64,000 nt of DNA, taken from assembly GCF_009910845.1 (NCBI RefSeq), contig NZ_SIJB01000030.1:62001-126000 (forward strand). The letters are read 5' to 3'. Position 1 is the first letter of the stretch. Each line of letters begins with the position of its first letter. This DNA is from Chengkuizengella marina (lineage in GTDB: Bacteria > Bacillota > Bacilli > Paenibacillales > KCTC-33759). The notes beneath the pieces are model-generated. The model had not been told where the DNA came from and searched no databases. It saw only the letters and a list, made by a program, of their open reading frames with translations. The translations under genes and the position numbers were made by a program. Below, in pieces: positions 60,240 through 64,000 of the stretch.

Positions 60240-60872
60240 ATGAAAGAAAATTTAGTTTACATGAATACGTTGAAAAAGGAATCAGACGACAAAAATGAAA
60301 GTAATGTTGTTCAAGTTCATTTATTTGAACTCGAGTCATTTTGGCAAATGAAGGTCATAAATGAAAATGTGGAAACTGTGAAAGACTTAACGATTGAAGA
60401 AAAAAGTTTAGAAGTTATTTTAGTACAATTAAGATTAAAATTTAAACAGTATATAAGGGAGGGTTATCTCCCGTTGTATGCTGACCATTTTAATCATTCT
60501 AAGTCACTCTCTTCAAAAAATAAAAGGACTCAACTGCTGTATTTTTATAGTGAACAAATGGGAAATCATGAATTGTTTGAGCAATTGCGTGGATGGAGGA
60601 GGCAAGAGTCTGATAAATTAGAAAAGCCTCCTTATATTATTGCATCTAATCGAGTGTTAAAAATGTTAAGTACGTTTATTCCAAAAACAAAAGAAGAGCT
60701 ATTGCAAATTCCTGGACTTGCAACAGCTAAAGTTGATCAATTCGGTGATTCAATTTTAAATATAACGAATCAATTTGAACGTGTAACTAAATTTCCTCTT
60801 ATGTGGGTTGAAGAGCAAATAAATGTTCCGCAATTTGATGATTGGTTTTATAAAAAACAAATGATGAAGTAA
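60240..60872 (+). CDS. HRDC domain protein
   Basis: A 210-residue protein. Residues about 115-185 form an HRDC helical domain ('ELFEQLRGWRRQESDKLEKP', 'PYIIASNRVLKMLSTFIPKT', 'ELLQIPGLATAKVDQFG'), the nucleic-acid-binding module of RecQ and RNase D. No helicase or nuclease domain is present. The N-terminal 110 residues are unassigned. ATG 60240 follows AAGGAAGT; a TTG nine codons earlier lacks such a site. It ends eight bases from the convergent mgtE stop. Confidence 0.8.
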   Translation: MKENLVYMNTLKKESDDKNESNVVQVHLFELESFWQMKVINENVETVKDLTIEEKSLEVILVQLRLKFKQYIREGYLPLYADHFNHSKSLSSKNKRTQLLYFYSEQMGNHELFEQLRGWRRQESDKLEKPPYIIASNRVLKMLSTFIPKTKEELLQIPGLATAKVDQFGDSILNITNQFERVTKFPLMWVEEQINVPQFDDWFYKKQMMK

Positions 60873-60879
60873 AACATGT

Positions 60880-62232
60880 TTAAAAATAAGACATAAATAA
60901 GGTGGCTAAACCGAAATAAACGGTTAATGAAAAAATATCATTTAATGTTGTAATTAGTGGTCCTGAAGCGATAGCTGGGTCTACTTTAAACTGATATAGA
61001 ATTAATGGAATAATGGTCCCTGCTAATGTACCTATAATCAGTGTTAAAAATAGTGAGGAACCAATAACGAAACTAAGCATTAAATTTCCCTGCCAAAAAA
61101 AGGAGATCAATGAAATGAGCATTCCACAAACCGTTCCAATGATAAGTCCAACACCAATTTCTCTAAACAATAATTTGAAAAATGATGTTTTATCCAAGTG
61201 TTGAGTAGTTAGCCCACGAACAGCAATAGCTAAAGATTGAGTACCTGTGTTTCCTGTCATACCAGCAATCATAGGCATGAAAAAGGTTAATGCAACTACT
61301 TTTTCTAAAGTTCCTTCAAAATTTGAGATTACACTGCCTGATAATAACCCTAAAAATAATAGTAGAACTAACCATGGTAAACGACGCATAGAGGCAGTGA
61401 TAGTACTTGTATTAAAATCAATGGATTTACCACTGGCAGATAATTTATGAATATCTTCATTTGCTTCTGTTATCATAACATCAATAACATCATCAACAGT
61501 AATGATACCAGAGAGTCTTTGTTCTTCATCCACAACAGGAACAGCGATAAAGTCATATCTTTCAATAATTGTAGCCACATGTTCTTGATCCATAGTTACA
61601 GGTACAGAGATGACTCGGTTATACATAATATCCTTAATTGAATCTTCAATATCTGCCAATAGTAAATCCCTGTAAGATACTACACCAACTAATTTTTTAT
61701 CTTCATCTAGTACATATAGATAGTAAATATTTTCTGCAATTTGGGCAAATGATTTTATTTTATCTATGGCTTCACGTACAGTATAATAGCTGCGTATCCA
61801 TACATATCGGTTTGTCATGATTCCACCTGCAGTTTCAGGCGGATATTGCATTAGATCTTGAACCGTTTTGGATTCTTCTTTTTGCATGGAAGACAAAAAT
61901 TCTTCCATTTTTTCTTCTGACAGCTCATTTAATAAATCAGCAAGGTCGTCATTTTCCATTAGATCCATAACCTTAGATGATCTTTCTATCCCCAAAGCTT
62001 GTAATATTTCTAATTGTAGTTCGCTTTCCAATTCTTGTATTAAAATAGCTAAATGTTTGGAGGATAAACACAAAATAAACTTTATTCTATGTTTATCTGG
62101 TAAAGCTTTGTAAAGTTCAGCAATATCATATGGCTGTAGTTCATCAAATAAATTTTGAACTTCCTCTTTTTTATAATCTTTAATATATTTAATGACTGTT
62201 AACAGAACATTTTCAATTTGTGAATGTTTCAT
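60880..62232 (-). CDS. mgtE: magnesium transporter MgtE
   Basis: A 450-residue channel. Order: N-terminal MgtE helical domain (about 10-130), two CBS domains (about 135-255; 'AGGIMTNRYVWIRSYYTVRE', 'DFIAVPVVDEEQRLSGIITVDDVIDV' in part), and five C-terminal helices with pore landmarks 'PMIAGMTGNTGTQSLAIAVRGL' (split) and 'VDPAIASGPLITTLNDIFSL'. The CBS domains sense internal magnesium and gate the pore. No M-box riboswitch was found upstream. Confidence 0.93.
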   Translation of the reverse strand: MKHSQIENVLLTVIKYIKDYKKEEVQNLFDELQPYDIAELYKALPDKHRIKFILCLSSKHLAILIQELESELQLEILQALGIERSSKVMDLMENDDLADLLNELSEEKMEEFLSSMQKEESKTVQDLMQYPPETAGGIMTNRYVWIRSYYTVREAIDKIKSFAQIAENIYYLYVLDEDKKLVGVVSYRDLLLADIEDSIKDIMYNRVISVPVTMDQEHVATIIERYDFIAVPVVDEEQRLSGIITVDDVIDVMITEANEDIHKLSASGKSIDFNTSTITASMRRLPWLVLLLFLGLLSGSVISNFEGTLEKVVALTFFMPMIAGMTGNTGTQSLAIAVRGLTTQHLDKTSFFKLLFREIGVGLIIGTVCGMLISLISFFWQGNLMLSFVIGSSLFLTLIIGTLAGTIIPLILYQFKVDPAIASGPLITTLNDIFSLTVYFGLATLFMSYF

Positions 62233-62358
62233 TTATGTTATTCACCTAAATTCGTCAATATAATTGTAAATTGCCCCATAATGAACAATAGCATAATCAA
62301 AATTTTAAATAAATAAAATTTAACACATTTTAATTTATTATATTTATTTTTTTTCTTC

Positions 62359-62387
62359 TTGACTCAAATACTTTTTTCAATTAAAGT
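62359..62387 (+). promoter_or_regulatory. promoter of the S-box operon
   Basis: TTGACT (62359-62364), 17-base spacer, TAAAGT (62382-62387), about 25 bases before the S-box. Confidence 0.6.
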
Positions 62388-62411
62388 AATAATAATTAAA
62401 TAATCGTGAAA

Positions 62412-62529
62412 CTCTTATCAAGAGCAGGTGGAGGGACTGGCCCGATGAAACCCGGCAACCGGCATTTTTTAAAATAATTTTGCACGGTGCTAATTCTTGC
62501 AGAAGTGTACCTTCTGAGAGATGAGAGAG
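62412..62529 (+). ncRNA. SAM-I (S-box) riboswitch
   Basis: The S-box core is intact: 'GAGGGACTGGCCCGATGAAA', 'CCCGGCAACC', 'GGTGCTAATTCTTGCAGA' and 'TCTGAGAGATGAGAG', with the closing P1 stem CTCTTATC/GATGAGAG. SAM binding should favour the following terminator and shut off metA-metI. Confidence 0.95.
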
Positions 62530-62556
62530 GATATCATTGTATAATGATATAAAAAA

Positions 62557-62589
62557 CCTTTCTCAGTAAGCAGTGAGAAAGGTTTTTTT
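62557..62589 (+). terminator. S-box terminator
   Basis: CCTTTCTCA (62557-62565) and TGAGAAAGG (62574-62582) followed by seven T. The 5' arm can also pair with GAGAGAGG at the end of the aptamer, giving the antiterminator. Confidence 0.9.
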
Positions 62590-62647
62590 CTAACTACTCT
62601 GATGAGTTTTATGATTGATACATTCAAACTAAAGGAGTGAAGTTAAG

Positions 62648-63559
62648 ATGCCCGTTAAGATTCCAGATCATCTACCAGCCAAAGAAATATTAAATAATGA
62701 GAATATATTCGTAATGGATGAATCTAGAGCCTTCCATCAGGATATTCGTCCATTAAAGGTGATCATGTTAAATTTGATGCCTACTAAAGAAACGACAGAA
62801 ACACAAATCTTGCGCTTATTAAGCAATACCCCTTTACAAGTAGAGTTTACACTGATTCATCCTAAAACACATGCAAGTAAAAACACATCACAAAAACATT
62901 TAAAACAATTTTATAAAACGTTTGAAGAAGTTAGGCATCTGCGTTTTGATGGAATGATTATTACTGGGGCACCTGTTGAAACTTTAAACTTTGAAGATGT
63001 GAATTATTGGGAAGAATTAAAGGATATTATGGAATGGTCTAAAGTAAATGTTACCTCAACATTGCATATATGTTGGGCTTCACAAGCAGGTCTATACCAT
63101 CACTTTGACGTTCCTAAGTATTTATTAGATGAAAAAATATTTGGAGTATTCCAACATCAAACGAATGTAAAAAACGTGAAATTATTTAGAGGTTTTGATG
63201 AAGTATTTAATGCCCCTCAGTCAAGACATACAGAAATACGTAGAGAAGATATTGAAAAACATGAAAATCTGGAAATCTTATCCGAATCAGAAGAGGCAGG
63301 GGTATACATTGTCGGAACAAAAGATGGAAAGCAAATTTTTGTTACAGGTCACGCTGAGTACGACTCAGAGACTTTAAAATGGGAATACGATAGAGACATA
63401 AATAAAGGCATGGAATGTGCTATTCCTAGAAATTATTTTCCAAAAGATGACCCTACTAATAAGCCTTATAATACTTGGAGAGCGCATGGAAGTTTGCTGT
63501 TTTCCAATTGGTTGAACTATTATGTATATCAAGAAACCACATATGACTGGGTTATTTAA
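62648..63559 (+). CDS. metA: homoserine O-acyltransferase
   Basis: A 303-residue MetA. '[15 protein letters not shown]', '[20 protein letters not shown]', '[16 protein letters not shown]', the catalytic Cys in '[15 protein letters not shown]' near residue 142, and His/Glu in 'VTGHAEYD' near 235 are conserved. Many Bacillales MetA proteins use acetyl-CoA rather than succinyl-CoA; sequence reading alone does not settle this. It feeds the following sulfhydrylase-type gene and is controlled by the S-box. AAAGGAGTG precedes the ATG. Confidence 0.94.
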   Translation: MPVKIPDHLPAKEILNNENIFVMDESRAFHQDIRPLKVIMLNLMPTKETTETQILRLLSNTPLQVEFTLIHPKTHASKNTSQKHLKQFYKTFEEVRHLRFDGMIITGAPVETLNFEDVNYWEELKDIMEWSKVNVTSTLHICWASQAGLYHHFDVPKYLLDEKIFGVFQHQTNVKNVKLFRGFDEVFNAPQSRHTEIRREDIEKHENLEILSESEEAGVYIVGTKDGKQIFVTGHAEYDSETLKWEYDRDINKGMECAIPRNYFPKDDPTNKPYNTWRAHGSLLFSNWLNYYVYQETTYDWVI

Positions 63560-63573
63560 AGGAGGATATAGTT

Positions 63574-64000
63574 ATGAGAATAGAAAGTCGCTTAGCTCAA
63601 ATAGGTTCACAAGCTGACCCTAAAACTGGTGCAGTTAATTATCCGATCTATCATTCCACTGCTTTCAGACATCCAAAACTAGGGGAAAGTACTGGGTTTG
63701 ATTATGCTAGAACCAAAAGTCCTACACGTGCCATATTAGAAGATGCCATAGCAGATCTAGAAAATGGAGATGCTGGATTTGCATGCAGTTCAGGAATGGC
63801 TGCTTTACAGACGATATTTGCTTTATTTTCACAAGGAGATCATTTGATTGTTTCATTAGATCTTTATGGTGGAACGTATAGATTATTGGAGAAAACTATG
63901 TCTCGATTCGGAGTAACCTCTAGTTATGTTAATACAAATAATATTGAAGAAATGGAAAAGCTTATCACTTCAAATACAAAAGCGATTTTAATTGAAACAC
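63574..64000 (+). CDS. metI: cystathionine gamma-synthase / O-acetylhomoserine thiolyase MetI (partial)
   Basis: The first 142 residues of a PLP enzyme of the Cys/Met metabolism family, cut by the window end. 'PIYHSTAFRHPKLGESTGFD' and 'YARTKSPTRAILEDAIADLE' followed by 'FACSSGMAALQTIFALFSQG' and 'LYGGTYRLLE' align with B. subtilis MetI. The active-site Lys lies beyond the window. AAAGGAGG precedes ATG 63574, 14 bases after metA, in the same S-box operon. Confidence 0.9.
   Translation, partial: MRIESRLAQIGSQADPKTGAVNYPIYHSTAFRHPKLGESTGFDYARTKSPTRAILEDAIADLENGDAGFACSSGMAALQTIFALFSQGDHLIVSLDLYGGTYRLLEKTMSRFGVTSSYVNTNNIEEMEKLITSNTKAILIET

Noticed and set aside
62233-62358. M-box riboswitch before mgtE
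   Set aside because: The upstream sequence is plain AT-rich DNA without the conserved GC-rich stems.

Overview
The window looks like chromosome of a low-GC, spore-forming member of the Bacillales, most likely Paenibacillaceae. The reasons are strong AGGAGG/AAAGGAGGTG ribosome binding sites with frequent TTG and GTG starts, a CotY/CotZ-type spore crust protein, an S-box and a cobalamin riboswitch, CcpA cre sites and several chitin- and glucan-degrading enzymes. The genus is an inference. I saw no rRNA, tRNA, CRISPR array or intact insertion sequence.

Layout. 0.3-9.1 kb: two YVTN beta-propeller proteins, a Cys-rich small protein, a DmpA-type peptidase, a tandem SnoaL-like protein behind a MerR-type promoter, an alpha/beta hydrolase, a secreted fasciclin protein, a CotZ-like protein and a VOC protein. 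9.1-16.2 kb: CPBP protease, MFS transporter, UV endonuclease UvsE and two paralogous GH30 glycosidases, each with a cre site at its promoter. 16.3-34.5 kb: a class III lanthipeptide synthetase (LanKC) with a tiny precursor gene, an SgrR-like regulator carrying a peptide-binding-protein domain, a small membrane peptide ending in Cys-Cys-Gly, a riboswitch-controlled B12 uptake and nucleotide-loop operon (btuFCD-cobT-cobU-cbiB-cobS-cobD-cobQ-pduO-rluA), then a second SgrR-like regulator and a second precursor gene. The two precursor/regulator pairs are inverted copies flanking the B12 operon.

34.9-41.2 kb: a decayed serine recombinase, small unknown proteins, and an operon of sensor kinase, ThDP-dependent enzyme and carboxymuconolactone decarboxylase-like protein. 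41.9-46.8 kb: a compact accessory system with a two-piece sigma factor (region-4 protein plus region-2 protein, like SigO-RsoA), a small holin-like protein, two proteins without signal peptides (one a matrixin-type metalloprotease), an XhlA-like protein, a peptidoglycan amidase and a second holin-like protein. I read this as a dedicated, regulated protein-release or lysis cassette.

47-64 kb: ArsC/Spx-like protein, site-2 protease, class I aminotransferase, RpiR regulator, class III aminotransferase, two large secreted GH18 chitinases sharing a nearly identical FN3/CBM tail, a 5'-3' exonuclease, small conserved proteins, an HRDC protein, MgtE, and an S-box-controlled metA-metI operon that runs off the end.

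The most interesting parts are the two-precursor lanthipeptide/SgrR arrangement, whose first peptide has no cysteine and whose second has one, and the split-sigma/holin/amidase cassette. Functions proposed for both are inference from sequence and gene order.
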